Positions 32,458-43,783 are shown, counted from the stretch's first letter. The stretch is 64,000 nt of DNA from Rheum nobile (GCA_027886185.1 WOAB01000728.1:2976001-3040000); one strand, 5' to 3'. Notes: generated by a model from the letters alone, not told the origin. A program made the numbers and translations.

Positions 32458-34516
32458 GGTATCCTCGACGTTGATTGTACAAGACTTCAATCTCGCACAA
32501 CCCTTGGTTCAGCTTGGTCTGAGCAGTGAGTAGAGCCACTACAGTCTCGTGCGGCGGCTTCCGGCTCAATGCATCAGCTACTACATTAGCCTTGCCCGGA
32601 TGATACAACAACTCGATGTCGTAGTCTTTGAGTAGCTCTAACCAGCGACGTTGTCTCATATTCAACTCCTTCTGAGTGAACACATACTTGAGACTCTTGT
32701 GATCGGTGAAGACTTGGCACCTTACACCATAGAGATAGTGCCTCCAAATCTTCAACGCAAACACTACATCTGCTAACTCCAGATCATGCGTTGGATAGTT
32801 TGCTTCATAAGTTTTCAATTGTCGAGATGCGTATGCAATAACTTTTCCTTTCTGCATCAGTACGTACCCTAACCCACTCTTTGAAGCATCACTATAGACC
32901 ACATAACCATCATTCCCTTCCGGTAGCGCCAAAACTGATGCAGAGGTCAGACACTTCTTCAGTTTCTGAAAACTGGCCTCGCACTTGTCATCCCAGACAA
33001 ACTTCTTGTGGACTTTACGGAGTAAACCAGTCACCAGTAGAACGATTTTAGAAAATCCCTCTATGAACCGTCTGTAATATCCAGCGAGTCCTAAGAAACT
33101 GCGCACCTCCTTCACATTCTGAGGCCGCTTCCAGTCGGCTACCGCTTCAATCTTATGGGGATCCACCATGACCCCATTCTCATTGATCACATGGCCTAAG
33201 AAAGCCACTTCTTTGATCCAGAAGTCACACTTAGACAACTTTGCATACAGCCTATTCTGTCTAAGGACTGACAAGGTGATTCGAAGATGTTCCTCATGAG
33301 CCTCCTCACTCGGGGAATAGATCAAAATATCGTCAATGAAGACCACCACGAACTTGTCCAGATATTGGTGGAAACATCGATGCATCGGATCCATGAAGAC
33401 TGCTGGAGCATTAGTAAGTCCAAATGGCATGACTATGAACTCGTAGTGGCCATACCTCGTCCGGAAAGCAGTCCTCGGAATGTCTTCTTCACGAATCCTG
33501 AGCTGATGGTAACCAGATCTCAGATCGATCTTGGAAAAGACTTTTTCTCCTTGCAATTGATCCAACAGATCATCAATCCTTGGCAACGGATACTTATTCT
33601 TGATCATGACTTTATTCAACTCTCGATAGTCGATACAAAGTCAGAACGATCCGTCCTTATTCTTGACGAACAATACAGGAGTGCCCCAAGGTGATGCGCT
33701 CGGCCTTATGTAACCTTTGTCAAGAAGGTCCTCGAGTTGCTTCTTCAACTCTTGCATCTTTGCTGGAGCCATCCGGTACGGTGCCTTAGAGATTGGTGCG
33801 GTACCAGGCTCGAGATCGATTGTAAACTCCACGTCACGACTCGGGGGTAAACCAGGAATCTCCTCCGGAAAGACATCCGGAAACTCACAAATGACCGGAA
33901 TATCTAGAATTGAAGGCTCATCTTTCTTGGGCTCGTCCAGGTAGCACAGGTACCCGACACATCCTTGTCGAAGTAGCTTAAACGCACCCATCGCATTGAT
34001 GAGCTTGCCGTTATCAGCGTTGTTACAACCCTTGAACTTGCATACAAACGGGCCCCCAGATGACACCGTCACAGTCCTAGAGCTGAAATCGATCACCGCC
34101 CCGTGACTCGTCAACCAATCCATACCGAGAATAATGTCGTATGGAGTCATGACTATACAGATCAAATCTGCTTCGAACTTTCTACCCTGGATGGTAATCA
34201 GAAATTCTGACAGACGCTTGGTTCCAACCAATTGTTCACCATTGGGAAGATTGACTACGGAAGGTTCACAAGCCTCGTTGCATACTAAGCCTAGCTTACT
34301 CACACAACTTTTCGAAACAAAAGAATGGGTAGCACCCGAATCAAAAAGTATACACACATAAGTAGAATGAAGGTATAGAGTACCTTGAGTAGTAGGAGCA
34401 TTTGGTCCATCAGCCTCACGCATCTCGTAGAGTCGCTGACCTTGACCTCTTGAAGCAGTTGGGGCTTTCCCCTTGTTCTGCGCAGTTGTCTGCGTTGAAG
34501 GACTATGAGCCTCCAC
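32458..34516 (-). pseudogene. Protease, RT and RNase H part of pol
   Basis: On the minus strand the order is an aspartic protease (LFDSGATHSFVSK at about 34340), then RT with GYIRPSASPWGTPVLFVKNK, LRSGYHQLRIREEDIPRTAF, MPFGLTNAPAVFMD and the catalytic VVFIDDILIYSP, followed by RNase H (VVYSDASKSGLGYVLMQKGK, TDHKSLKYVF, RRWLELLKDYD). One frame is kept from gag, but a TGA interrupts it just before LCIDYRELNK (about 33637-33641), where CGA is expected. The last part (after RRGYL) runs into the solo LTR. RT motif residues D-D are intact. This is the template for judging losses in the sister element at 52721-60841. Confidence 0.94.
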
Positions 34517-35712
34517 TGGTCTGAATCTGGGTCGGTTGTTATGATTAACGGACCCTTGCTGTGACTCAGCTCCTTTCTGCCTCCTTTACGGACAAAATGA
34601 CTGCAAGTGCCCCACCTTCCCGCAGCCAAAACACGTCTTCCTTTCCTTCGGACACTCATTGCTCTTGTGCCCGGGTGTACCACAGTTGTAGCACTGGATC
34701 GGATTCTTGCCTTGACCCGAACGCTGCGTAGACCCTCCATGAGTCATTTCTATTCTCGCCCGGCCAGATTTGGCAAAATTAGAGGGTGGCGCGGGTCGCT
34801 TGAACCCACTCGCCTGAGGCTGGCTCTGTGCTGGCCTCTGGCGATTGCGCTTCTTAGCCGACTCTTCCAGAGTCACTTCCAACTTATACGCAACATCCAC
34901 ATACTGCTCTAGAGTAGAGCATCTGTGACGCACCATCAGTGGCTTAATGTCTGGATTCATCCACTCATGGAAATGCCAGATCTTCTGCTCATCACTGGAC
35001 ACTTCCGGCCCAGCATACTACAGCAGGTGATTGAACTTGGCCGCAAACTCAGTCACTTTCAATCCATCCGTCCTTGGATAGAGGAAATCCTTATGCTTCT
35101 CTTCCCTCATAGCTCGGAAAAAGAATCGATCAGTCATCTTCGCCTTGAACATTCCCCAGTTCAATCCAGGGTGATCAGCTAGACTGGTGCTTTCCCACCA
35201 CTCGCTAGCCACCTCCTTCAGTTGAAGGGAAACAATGTGCACCTTCTCAGCTTCTGTGCACTCAACGTTTCAGAACAGTCGTTCCATGTGCGAGAACCAA
35301 TATGCTACTCTGTCTGGCTCTCCCTTTCCATCATAACTGTCAGGCCTCATAGAGCTTATGGCCTTCAGCGCTCTGCCATAATTGCCTCTGTTCCTGACAG
35401 CTTCCTCATGAGGTACATGGATAGCTGACACCTCGAATCTCGGAACCACAGGAGGAATTGGCACACCTTGTGCCTGAGGCACGATTGGTCGCATAATATC
35501 GGTGACTGCTTGCATCACAATCCCCCGAATAGCCTCAATGCCGCAGCATCGAAGATCACTGGAGCGTTGACCGGAACTTGGTCACTGCCTACCGGATTGT
35601 TGTGAGAAACTGACTCATTCTCATCCAAAGGGTTTGCGACATTCCTCACATTTGGTCTGGGGTTATTGCTTGGCCCAGCACCAACACGAATGATATTCCT
35701 TGTGTTTACCAT
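34517..35712 (-). pseudogene. Gag polyprotein, with two zinc knuckles
   Basis: It starts MVNTRNIIRVGAGPSNN at 35712 on the minus strand; the same start motif opens gag in the sister element at 52394. The capsid-like part has PDSYDGKGEPDRVAYWFSHM, VSLQLKEVASEWWES and DFLYPRTDGLKVTEFAAKF, the retrotransposon gag signature. Near the end are two CCHC knuckles, CYNCGTPGHKSNEC and CFGCGKVGHLQSFC, which bind RNA. One frame change (about 35540) and three stops (about 35269, 35017, 34585) disable it. It continues in frame to protease, so Gag and Pol were one polyprotein frame. Confidence 0.92.
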
Positions 35713-35994
35713 CTGTTTACCGATCAAATTCCAAGGACTTTATAACATTTCAATATGTACAACGTATAAAGTCAACTTAGAATAGACCAAACTTGGTAAA
35801 CTTTCATTGATGAACTAAAACTGAGTTTGAAAGGGTTACAAAAGGAATCTCCCGAGCGGCAAGACAAAATTGCTCGGAGACTACCATGCTTATCAAAACG
35901 AACACTGAAATACTAGGAAAGAAACTGCCAAACTCGGCACTGGCCTAAGTCATGGCGCCTTGAAATACTTCAAATAATCGGGAACTCTCATGCA
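35713..35994. other. Spacer between gag and the upstream ORF
   Basis: Non-coding linker, with no recognised signal. The equivalent in the sister element is 52156-52393. Confidence 0.6.
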
Positions 35995-37059
35995 CTACTT
36001 CTTCGCACGGGGTTCACTATCGGAGTCTGGCGACGGACTTCTTGACCTACTCGGCCCTGGAGCACATGGCTCATCCCTCGGCCTTTCTCTAGGCACGGGA
36101 ACACTTGGTCCAGCCCCATCAGATCCCGGCGATTGGCAAAACTCCTCCAGAAATCCTGGTTGGAAGTCTGCCCTGTTCACCTCGTACAAAGGGTCAAGTA
36201 GCAATCTTGCTTGGCGGATATACTCCTGGAGTTCGCGGACGTCCACAATCATTCGGGAGAGACCGACCTCAGCCTCGTATGTCCTCTCCTCCATGTTGTC
36301 TAGGGCGTTCGACCACTCCTCCAGTCGTTCCTCCAGTACTCGGGGCCTTGGCCTAGCCTGCTGAGTCGGGACCACCCTCGGTGTATCCATCGACTCCCAC
36401 GGCCTTGCCCTCAAGCAAGTATGCTCAACCGCCTCGTCCACCAGGCGACGCTCTTTAGAGGAAGCCATCTGACTCTGGTGAAACACCGGTCACGAGTCAG
36501 GACTCATCACTGGCCTCCTTCTGGCGGTACTTTCACCACTAAGTGTCTCCCAAGCGGCAGGGGATAATGGCGAATACTCCCGCTCAAATGGCGACACCGG
36601 ACTCAGAAGGATAAATTCCATCTCCGGGTCTTCCTCGCGGGCCACCAGCAAATGCTCCAAACCATCGGACTCAGAGTCTTGCCCCTCGAGGTCCTCCTCA
36701 GGGTCCTCCTCCTCCGGATCCTCTTCTGGATGCTCCTCCGGATCTTCCTCCGAGTCTTCTTCAGGATCCTCCTCAATTTCGAAGTCGTCGTCGTAGTACC
36801 CTTCAAGGTACTACGCCGGCTCCTCCTCTTCCTCTGTGTCTTCCCTTGGGTCCGCTTCAGGCTCCTCCTCGGGAACCTCGGCCCTAACAGACACCAACAC
36901 CACCGACTCCTCGAGTACGGTCTTCACCTCCTCGGGTGGACTACTGGGCTCCCCGACCTCAAATCATGGCGGGGGAACCGGAAACTCAAGCCTAACTGGA
37001 TATGGCAGGGCCACCTCGACTTCTTTCGGGTTCCTCTGGTGAGAGATGAATGCGCCCAT
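35995..37059 (-). pseudogene. Extra acidic ORF upstream of gag
   Basis: A single frame of 355 codons with three nonsense codons. On the minus strand it starts MGAFISHQRN, then VRLEFPVPPP, SPPEEVKTVLEES and a long E/D/P-rich tract (about 36680-36880). A predicted helical part follows (VLEERLEEWSNALDNMEERT ... RMIVDVRELQEYIRQARLL), then a basic tail SRSRSPSPDSDSEPRAKK. One of the stops is TGA where the sister element (51322-52155) has CGA. No known domain is recognised. Its position between PBS and gag and its conservation in two diverged elements argue for a real function. The acidic-plus-basic layout is compatible with protein or chromatin binding, which is conjecture. Confidence 0.75.
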
Positions 37060-37348
37060 AGTCTGCGGGGCGACGAGAAAAGGATTAGTCTTTCTAAATA
37101 TAGAAGCGAACTTACTATATCAGACTAGAAAGAAGGCACGACTTAGAACGACAAAGTTTTTCAAGCGACATGTTTTATTCAAATAAAATTTTATTTGGAA
37201 ATTCAAATCCTTTGAAAACATTTTTCAGTTCAAAAACGAGTAAACGGTTTATAAAAGTTTTGTTCCTAGTAAAACGTTTTTGAAATCCCTGCAAAAAAAT
37301 ATATTTTGTTTCCAGTAAAACATTTTAAACCCGTTAAGAAAAAATTCG
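37060..37348. other. 5' untranslated leader between PBS and first ORF
   Basis: AT-rich, with a duplicated 'aaaacgtttt'-like motif (about 37270 and 37315). On the minus strand a splice-acceptor-like 'ccccgcag' precedes the ATG by a few bases. No other signal. Confidence 0.5.
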
Positions 37349-37360
37349 GCTCTGATACCA
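37349..37360 (-). other. Primer-binding site (tRNA iMet)
   Basis: TGGTATCAGAGC on the minus strand, a few bases inside the 5' LTR (which ends at 37365). It matches the canonical initiator-methionine PBS. Confidence 0.93.
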
Positions 37361-37364
37361 GATC

Positions 37365-39715
37365 TGTAACACCCCCAAATATATAACCTTGAAAGTATTA
37401 CCGCCAGTGACCTCAGATTCCACATCCGAAGCCACCCAAGACTTAACCAATTTATACAATATATAAAACACACTGATAATATGAAATATCATAATCTTTA
37501 TTGAAACCAAAGTCTCGGAATTACATCCGTAAATCCCAAATACAACATAAATACAGAATACGTTTAATACAGCGGAAGTCTTTTAAATAAATAACAAAAA
37601 ATGTCTTGATCGGAGCGATCACCCGCCTAGGATCTCAACCTTGATAAAACTCTTAAAAACTCCATCTGTCTTCATCGTCGTTTCTAGCCTTCACGTAACG
37701 GGAGTTTACCTGATGTGTCGTATGAGACGGATGACACCAGCCAACCATGCAAGGAATAAAACCCGATTGGTTAGTCTAATGAAAGACTATGCAAGGGTAA
37801 AACAAAAAGGTTCTAAGGTAGGCGTATTAGGTTAGACCCATCGCTTCTCGAATGAAAGTCGATGACGATAGTAAACCTCAATACCTCTACAGAATGATTC
37901 AAAGTAGAATGATCAAGAGAAGACTCCTAAAGATCGAGTCTAAAGGAAACATATGAAGAGAAGACTCCAAGAGATTGAGTCTTATCGGAAAGTATGACAA
38001 GTGTTCGGGAACATTAAAGTTTCACACAAGCGTTTAAAAAGACTTGCCCATTTGGGTCCACGACCAACCTCACCGCGTAATGCGAATTCAGATTTGGAAG
38101 GAGGACTTACTTTAGTCGAAGTCCAGACGAGTTTCCAAGTTGTACTTCTCGCCCAAGCTTCATTAATTATGTGCATAGCGGCACTTATCTTATTTTAGTG
38201 ACAAAGCGTACATTCACGTGATAAGCTTTTATATATCATCTCATCGCGAGAGATATTGAAGGGAATAAATCCCGAGAATTGGCACCAGCTGTGTGCACCT
38301 ATCCTGAGTAAGGGCAAGGTCATGACCAGAGAGAGTACTAGGGAAATAATCCTCCTAGCACCAGTTATAAAGAAACAACTAGACCTCACAAGGTACATAG
38401 CGTTCCTACGAATACTTGTTCTAACTAAACAGTTAAAACCACATAATAATCCACATCAATGCCATTATGACAACAATATATATATATATATATATCTATA
38501 ATGGCGTTGTTTCTAGCAGTATATACAACCTATTATAATATCTCTTTTAATCCTATTTCAAATACGTTTATCAAAACTGTTCCCAACGAAAACAATATTC
38601 ATCCCATTTAATCAACAATTAAAACAATTGATAATTAATAGAAATATGGAATGATAAGCAAGAACGAACCACCACTTGCCTTAGATTAGACGAATGATTG
38701 ACGGAGACGGGTTTCTGGGTCCGGAACGGGAACATAACTCGGATTACAGATTCCTACGGAACGACCCATAACTAAACCCTAGGTTAGATTCGACATTTAA
38801 AATGATACAAATCGAAGAAGGAACGAACCAAATCGAAGGAACGAAGGCCCCGACCGAGACCGACAAGCCCAAAGCCACGATCGCGATTGCCCAGGCAATC
38901 AGCGGTCGCGGTGGGCACTGCCGCGGTCGTCGAGGACAAGGCCACCACGGGTGTCATGACAGCGGCCGCGTCCGACCTTGTCACTGTCGCGGTCGCGACA
39001 GTTCATGTCCGCGGTCGTGGACATGAACTCTGACGACTCGAAAGGGAGAAATCTCACCGGGGCGACGCAACGAGGCTCGATTCGGATGGGGCTCGACTCA
39101 TGGGCATCTTGCACCTCCAATGCACCACCTTGAGAGCACCACCACTTCCAACAAGAGCTTCGGCGAAAGCTTGAAGATTTCCCGGCGAGAGCTTCAACCT
39201 CCGACGAACAAGAAAACGAGAGAGACTCTGAGAGGGAGAGAGTGATTTCGGTGTGCCTTTCAACCCTCAATCCGACCCCCTTTTATAGCCAAAGGAAGGA
39301 GCTCACCCAGCCCAGATCAACGGCCAGCCAGAAGATCGACGGTGGCGCGAACGGCGAGGAGTCAGACGACGCGACGTTGGCGTGTTGGAGTTTTCTGCGG
39401 TCGCTGAACTTTATCCGCGGTCGCGGAAAATTCCTATGCCCAACCATTCTGAAACCCATATTTCCGCGGTCGCGGAAATGCCTTTTCCGCGTCTGTTTGC
39501 CCGGGGAAAGGTTTGGCGTGGGTTTTAAACCCCGGGTACCCAAACAAATATTCTAAACCCCGAAAAATACATCGAATGTATTTTATATCACTCAGGGGAT
39601 TTTACAGAGATCAATCTCGATACAGAAATCCGAACTTCTCCAAAAACGATATGATCACAGAACGAGGGTTGAGTAAATTACCCAAATACCCTTACTAAAA
39701 ATGAGGGGTATTACA
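37365..39715 (-). repeat. 5' LTR (2351 bp) of the 19505-39715 element
   Basis: Reads TGTAATACCCC...GGGGGTGTTACA on the minus strand. It gives the uninterrupted version of the sequence split in the 3' LTR. TATA box at 39280-39287; GCGGTCGCGG-type motifs at about 39395-39490. Frames inside it are not supported as genes. Confidence 0.93.
39280..39287 (-). promoter_or_regulatory. TATA box in the 5' LTR
   Basis: TATAAAAG on the minus strand, conserved in position with 29185-29192, 49193-49200 and 62730-62737. This would be the transcription start region of the element. Confidence 0.7.
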
Positions 39716-39720
39716 TATTT

Positions 39721-41370
39721 AGCTATTTCGAAGTATTTTTTATCAGAAGTTATTTCAGGGTCTTTATATAAGGCGGGTAAATTTTTTGTTCAATGCAATA
39801 ATTATGATTTGTAACTTCCGTTTCATTAATTGTTGAAATGACAAACCAAGGAAAATCATATTAATGATGTAATTGTCCTAAGTTAATGGCCGATACTATA
39901 CTACGTGTAATTTGGATTTTGGAGTTAGCCGTTTAGAAGATTAAAAGTTCGATAATTAATGTAATGATTTGTAACATCCGTTTCATTAATCGTTGAAATG
40001 ACAAATTAAGAAAAAATATATTAATGATGTAATTGTTGAAGGGTTAACACATTTAACACAAACTTCCCCTTTGTCCGTGAAAAAATACAGAAAAGAGACA
40101 ATTTAAAGTACGCAACAAACTTCCCCTTTGTCTTGGGTGATGAAAAGTGAATTTGCTAAAAAAATATTGTCATGTTTTAAAGATTGAAAGCTTTTAGCTT
40201 GGCATGTTTACAAATTAAAGATTGGAACATAATATATTGTCACGTTACAACCTTAAAATAGGTCAAGAAAGGGACTTCATCATTTGTGGTCCATTTGAAC
40301 TTGCACTTCATAATTATATGCTAATTAGTTTACCAGTCTTATCCACATTACTTTGAAACCAGCAAGAATAAGCATGTGCATGTGGCTCTTACTGTTGAGA
40401 CTTCTCCGCTACCCAAATTTTCTGAAGCTTCAGCAATTGAGCTCTATCTACATTCATACACTGTCAACACCAGGAAATAGGAGATTCAATACAATACAAG
40501 AGATCCAGCCCCAAGAAAAACTTATAAAAAGTGCCACAAAACTTCATTAAGCTCGCCCTTATACCAGCTAGAGGTTACTTCTTACTCTCAAATGAGAAGA
40601 TGATAATGATTTGAGCTGTTGTTTGGGCTTCCCTTTCCTGAACCTTTACAAAACTCAGCTCCATACTCTGCAATGGGAATGAGACCAGAAGCTGATACAC
40701 TACCCCTATGCTGCAGCATAGAGGAGAAGTGATGGGACATTGTTAGGAAAAAACAGATATTAAATCATCAATAATATCATAACTTTGACCAAAATAGAAG
40801 TGTAAGTTGAACTATCACATTTTGGCAGCGCTAAAATTTCAAGGAAACCAAGCTCCTATTATCTCGGGTTAGTTCACAATTTTGGAAAACAAATTTGGAA
40901 GGCAGTTCACTCAGCACAACAAATTTAAACAAAATTTGAATGATCACCTAGAAGATAGGTCATCTTCTATCAATCCAATAAAAAAATGAGGATTGGGAAT
41001 AATGATCTACAAAATTGAAGATAAGTCATCTTCAATCAATCCAATAAGCAGTTCAGTGAAAACATTAACATCATTAGAGAGTACTTACAAGCAACTCTGA
41101 TTCTCCTCCCCAAAAGTCTGACCGTCTAAAACGTTGGCAGTAACTGAAAAAAAAATCATTCGGGCCTATTTTTTATTGGCTCAACCAAAAGGATTTTCAT
41201 AAAAGATCAAACATCAAGAGTCTACCGTTTCAATGAATCCTCCACAGTTAAGCAATGCCAAAGCTACACAACCGCAACAGCAAAAATAACTTTGTTTCAC
41301 CAAATCCAGTGTTGACTCTGAATGCGAAATAATCATAAAATGGTAGCAACATGGAAGACAGAGCGCTTAC
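39721..41370. other. Unassigned sequence of the gene-capture segment
   Basis: Two possible minus-strand exons with acceptor and donor-like borders are seen: about 41155-41090 (after 'tttttttcag', ending before 'gtaagt'), and about 40675-40600 (after 'ccattgcag'). Neither matches a family I recognise. A direct repeat 'gatttgtaac(a/t)tccgtttcattaat' occurs at about 39808 and 39966. Confidence 0.4.
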
Positions 41371-41613
41371 CACATCGGTGGAAGAGTAAGTGGTGACGGT
41401 GATTTTGTGGTCAAATTGGTAGTCTCTGTAGAGAAGATCTGCAGATTCACGGAATCACGGAAGAGGAATCAGCTCAAACGAACAGATAATGCAACTCCAT
41501 CGAGATAGAAGAAGGAGATTAAATAAACAAACAGATGATAAAAAATGAAATCAGTCAAATTCACCTCTGGCTTTCTTGCCGATGTAGGAGTACAATCCTG
41601 GACCCTCCGCCAT
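41371..41613 (-). pseudogene. VDAC: VDAC (mitochondrial porin) exons 1-2
   Basis: Exon 1 (41613-41565) reads MAEGPGLYSYIGKKAR, the N-terminal helix that lies in the pore of plant VDAC. Exon 2 (41438-41371) continues in phase: DLLYRDYQFDHKITVTTYSS, the first beta strands. The borders are GT-AG (AGAG|GTGAAT ... CTGCAG|ATCTTC; GATGTG|GTAAGC), matching a split codon for D. The remaining four-fifths of the roughly 275-residue barrel are absent to the left. The frame is undamaged where present. Full VDAC forms the anion channel of the outer mitochondrial membrane. This partial copy is captured genomic DNA, not a retrocopy. Confidence 0.93.
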
Positions 41614-42039
41614 CTTTGTTTGAGCTTTCATCAACAATAAGCATACCAAAAGTCAACAACAATGAAGTATTTTTAAGAATGAATCTAGAACACATGTCAA
41701 ATTGCATCGAATCTCAAGTACACCAACCAAAAGAATCAAATCAGAAAAGAGCTAACTTAAAAGCAATCAATTCAAAATTCAATTTGAGAAGAAATTAGGA
41801 GGAGAAGATACTGACCACATCACCATAGGAAACACCCAATTAAGCAATGGAGGAAGCGAGGCATTTTCATCTGCGAAACGTCTGTGACCAGGCGAATAAA
41901 ATTGAGCCATCACCATGTAAAAACGCATGAGATCCCTAAACTATCAAGTGAATCCAAATGCCGCAGCAACTACAGCTTCAACAAACATAGCAAAATTATA
42001 ATTTCACTGAAGAATAACAAAATTTTTTGAAGAAATTCG

Positions 42040-42283
42040 TTTGACAAATAGAGGAATCAAAAGAAATAAAAGATGTTGAACCATTCCAGGAAACTGGTGA
42101 TTTCTCTCGCATATTTGTCACGACTATCCTTGGCTTCCTCATCTGGAAAAAGTGGAGAAGAGACGATTGACACAATTTGCAGGAGCAGAGAGGAGATAGA
42201 GAGAGAAAGAAAATACCAGAGGAGTTGGCAGCGCCAGAATCGTCTGTGAATAGCGACGACGGGGAGAAGAGAGCGATGTCCAT
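42040..42283 (-). pseudogene. METTL21-like methyltransferase, exons 1-2 (truncated)
   Basis: Exon 1 (42283-42217) reads MDIALFSPSSLFTDDSGA. Exon 2 starts at 42142 after TTTCCAG and continues in phase as DEEAKDSRDKY. A frame change then follows, and the next frame gives ERNHQFPGM, the family's segment just before the methyltransferase core (usual spelling E-R-x-H-x-F-P-G-M-E-L). The opening MDIALFSPSSLF is characteristic of a plant class-I SAM-dependent methyltransferase related to METTL21 lysine methyltransferases. The catalytic part is missing. One frameshift plus truncation make it a pseudogene. It lies between VDAC (left) and PIG-U (right), all minus strand. Confidence 0.78.
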
Positions 42284-42432
42284 GTTTAGTGCTAAGCCAT
42301 TTTATGCGCAGCACATGAGCCTAAACAAACTCCAAATACTGATCATTTACCTTGGAGGTCCGATGAATTGACTTTGATTTCAACGTGTGGATTGATGAAG
42401 AAAAGTTGATGCGAACAGCGGATTCAGTATCC

Positions 42433-42920
42433 TAGAACCTTTTAGCTGTAAGAGGCCCTAACACTGTCAACATCAAAGGAGATCCATGATACATAGATCC
42501 TGCAAAAGACAACAAAAAATAGCGAGATTACAGATTAATTAGAAAATTATAACGTGGATGATAAATGTCCAAGTAGAAATTGAAATGTTATGCGGAACCC
42601 ACCAAAGTGGGGCGACATAGAGGCATGCTTGAGCCAGTATCCTTCAGCCACTGCAGATACAAAGAGATAGGAAATATAACTTACATTCGAATCACAATTC
42701 GAAGAGATTGAAGAAATTCTACGGAGAGATCAAGTGTACCGCGGCAGAGGCTGGTAAAAGGGGTGGAGACTTCGGGGCGGGAGGATAGGCTCAGGTGTTT
42801 GGAGAAGTAAATAAGGGTTAGCCTGAAGGTGATTGAAGCAATTTCTCATCCCCAGAAGCTTTGTGGTTTCTTCTTCTTCATTTCCGCCTCCGACGACCGT
42901 GAGTTGCTGAAATCCGCCAT
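42433..42920 (-). pseudogene. PIGU: PIG-U (GPI transamidase subunit) exons 1-3
   Basis: Exon 1 (42920-42740) has PQSFWG, a TGA (expected arginine), then LTLIYFSKHLSLSSRPEVST and PFTSLCR. Exon 2 (42650-42603) gives VAEGYWLKHASMSPHFG. Exon 3 (42499-42433) gives SMYHGSPLMLTVLGPLTAKRF and stop. All junctions are GT-AG and in phase. The block RPEVSTP...LAEGYWLK...GSMYHGSPLLL...LGPLT is diagnostic of PIG-U/Cdc91, a multi-pass ER membrane subunit of the complex that attaches GPI anchors. Only about 100 of some 400-450 residues remain. The N-terminal MADFSNSRSSEAEMKKKK precedes the usual start and may be native or fused. Confidence 0.9.
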
Positions 42921-43737
42921 TTTTGCACGGTTCCGAGCTCTCACGAGAGGAGCGATCGAGGGGTTTGACCAGCTTGGACCGTTGTGGCCCGGCTTCCGAG
43001 CCTAGAGATCTTGTGACTTTCCGTGGATATAAACATGCTCATCCTTGTTGAGATTCAGCATTCGGATTATGCATTCTGTGAAACAATTTTAAAGAAACAA
43101 CCTTAAACAACAAAATTTGGAATCCGGCGGATAATGGCACTGATTGAGATTACGGAGATTGAGTAAAATTACTTGTTTGCTTCTGGCGCAGATTGAGACA
43201 CATCCTTTGAGTGTGGAAGATCGTTCGCTTGAGAATTCGAATTCAGGTATACAAAATTACAAACAATTCTCCTCCTTGCTCCGGATTTGCCAGATTACGC
43301 AAACCCTAGAAGAAGCCAAAGTCGAAGCCAATGGAGTAGATTCTCCTGCTAATGAGAAAAGAAGGGATGGAAATAGGGAAATAGGGTTTATTGACAATTA
43401 ATACGGCATCTAGGAGGGAGCTTTAGGACATCGTGATGAGCCTTGTAATTTGCAACTTAACCGCAGGAAGTTTAAAAGATATTGGAAGTAAAGACAATAG
43501 AGAAGAAAGGTCGGGCGTTGCAACCAGCGTGGGAGAAGAAGGGGCAGCAACGTTATCAAATGGATGTGCAACATATGGGCCGAAACAAAGGGCGAGTGCA
43601 GGCCTCAAACAAAGCGCGTCAGACCCAACATGGAATTGAATAGCAACATTTAACATGTTTTAGCTTTTTCATTTTAGGGGCTGACCCATTTAACCATTAA
43701 AATGTTTTAGTTTTATTTTTTATTTTAGAGGCTTAAA
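42921..43737. other. Cargo sequence of unknown origin
   Basis: Moderate GC. A plus-strand frame 43144-43401 (SLENSNSGIQN..., LEEAKVEANGVDSPANEKRR) and a minus-strand frame 43656-43423 overlap; neither matches a family I know. The sequence could be 5' flank of PIG-U or another captured piece. Confidence 0.4.
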
Positions 43738-43783
43738 AGTTAGCATTCAATGACAAGAATGCTAACTTTTAAATAGATATAGA
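43738..43783 (-). repeat. Helitron 5' end with 10-bp inverted repeat
   Basis: Minus strand: TCTATATCTATTTAAAAG, then GTTAGCATTC, a short loop, GAATGCTAAC. Followed by T on the plus strand at 43784, as expected for an A|T target. Homologous to 18331-18376. Confidence 0.6.

Larger units (their letters stand above)
19505..39715 (-). mobile_element. Ty3/gypsy chromovirus (Tekay-like), full-length but dead, with two nested insertions
   Basis: TG...CA LTRs of about 2.35 kb (right 37365-39715; left 19505-29653 once a nested element is removed) flank an internal region with an extra ORF, gag, protease, RT, RNase H, integrase and a chromodomain, read on the minus strand. TATTT duplicates flank it (19500-19504, 39716-39720). 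The PBS lies next to the right LTR and the PPT next to the left LTR, as expected for minus orientation. The Tekay/Del placement comes from the RT and C-terminal spelling and the chromodomain. Nested insertions are 20491-28280 and 31215-32457. Stops and frameshifts run throughout. Confidence 0.93.
39721..43783 (-). mobile_element. Helitron-like segment carrying three host gene fragments (3' end not found)
   Basis: The right border reads on the minus strand A|TCTATATCTATTTAAAAG, then GTTAGCATTC...GAATGCTAAC, the same 5' end as the Helitron at 16829-18376. Inside are VDAC, METTL21-like and PIG-U fragments, all on the minus strand, with introns. The left part is interrupted at 39716 by the Tekay-like insertion, so the Helitron 3' end should lie left of 19505 or is lost. 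I did not find it there. The Helitron assignment is therefore from the 5' end and the cargo pattern only. Confidence 0.5.

Noticed and set aside
42921..43656. Frames 43144-43401 (+) and 43423-43656 (-) as possible host genes
   Set aside because: No family motif and mutual overlap with no splice support, so they are left as unknown cargo.
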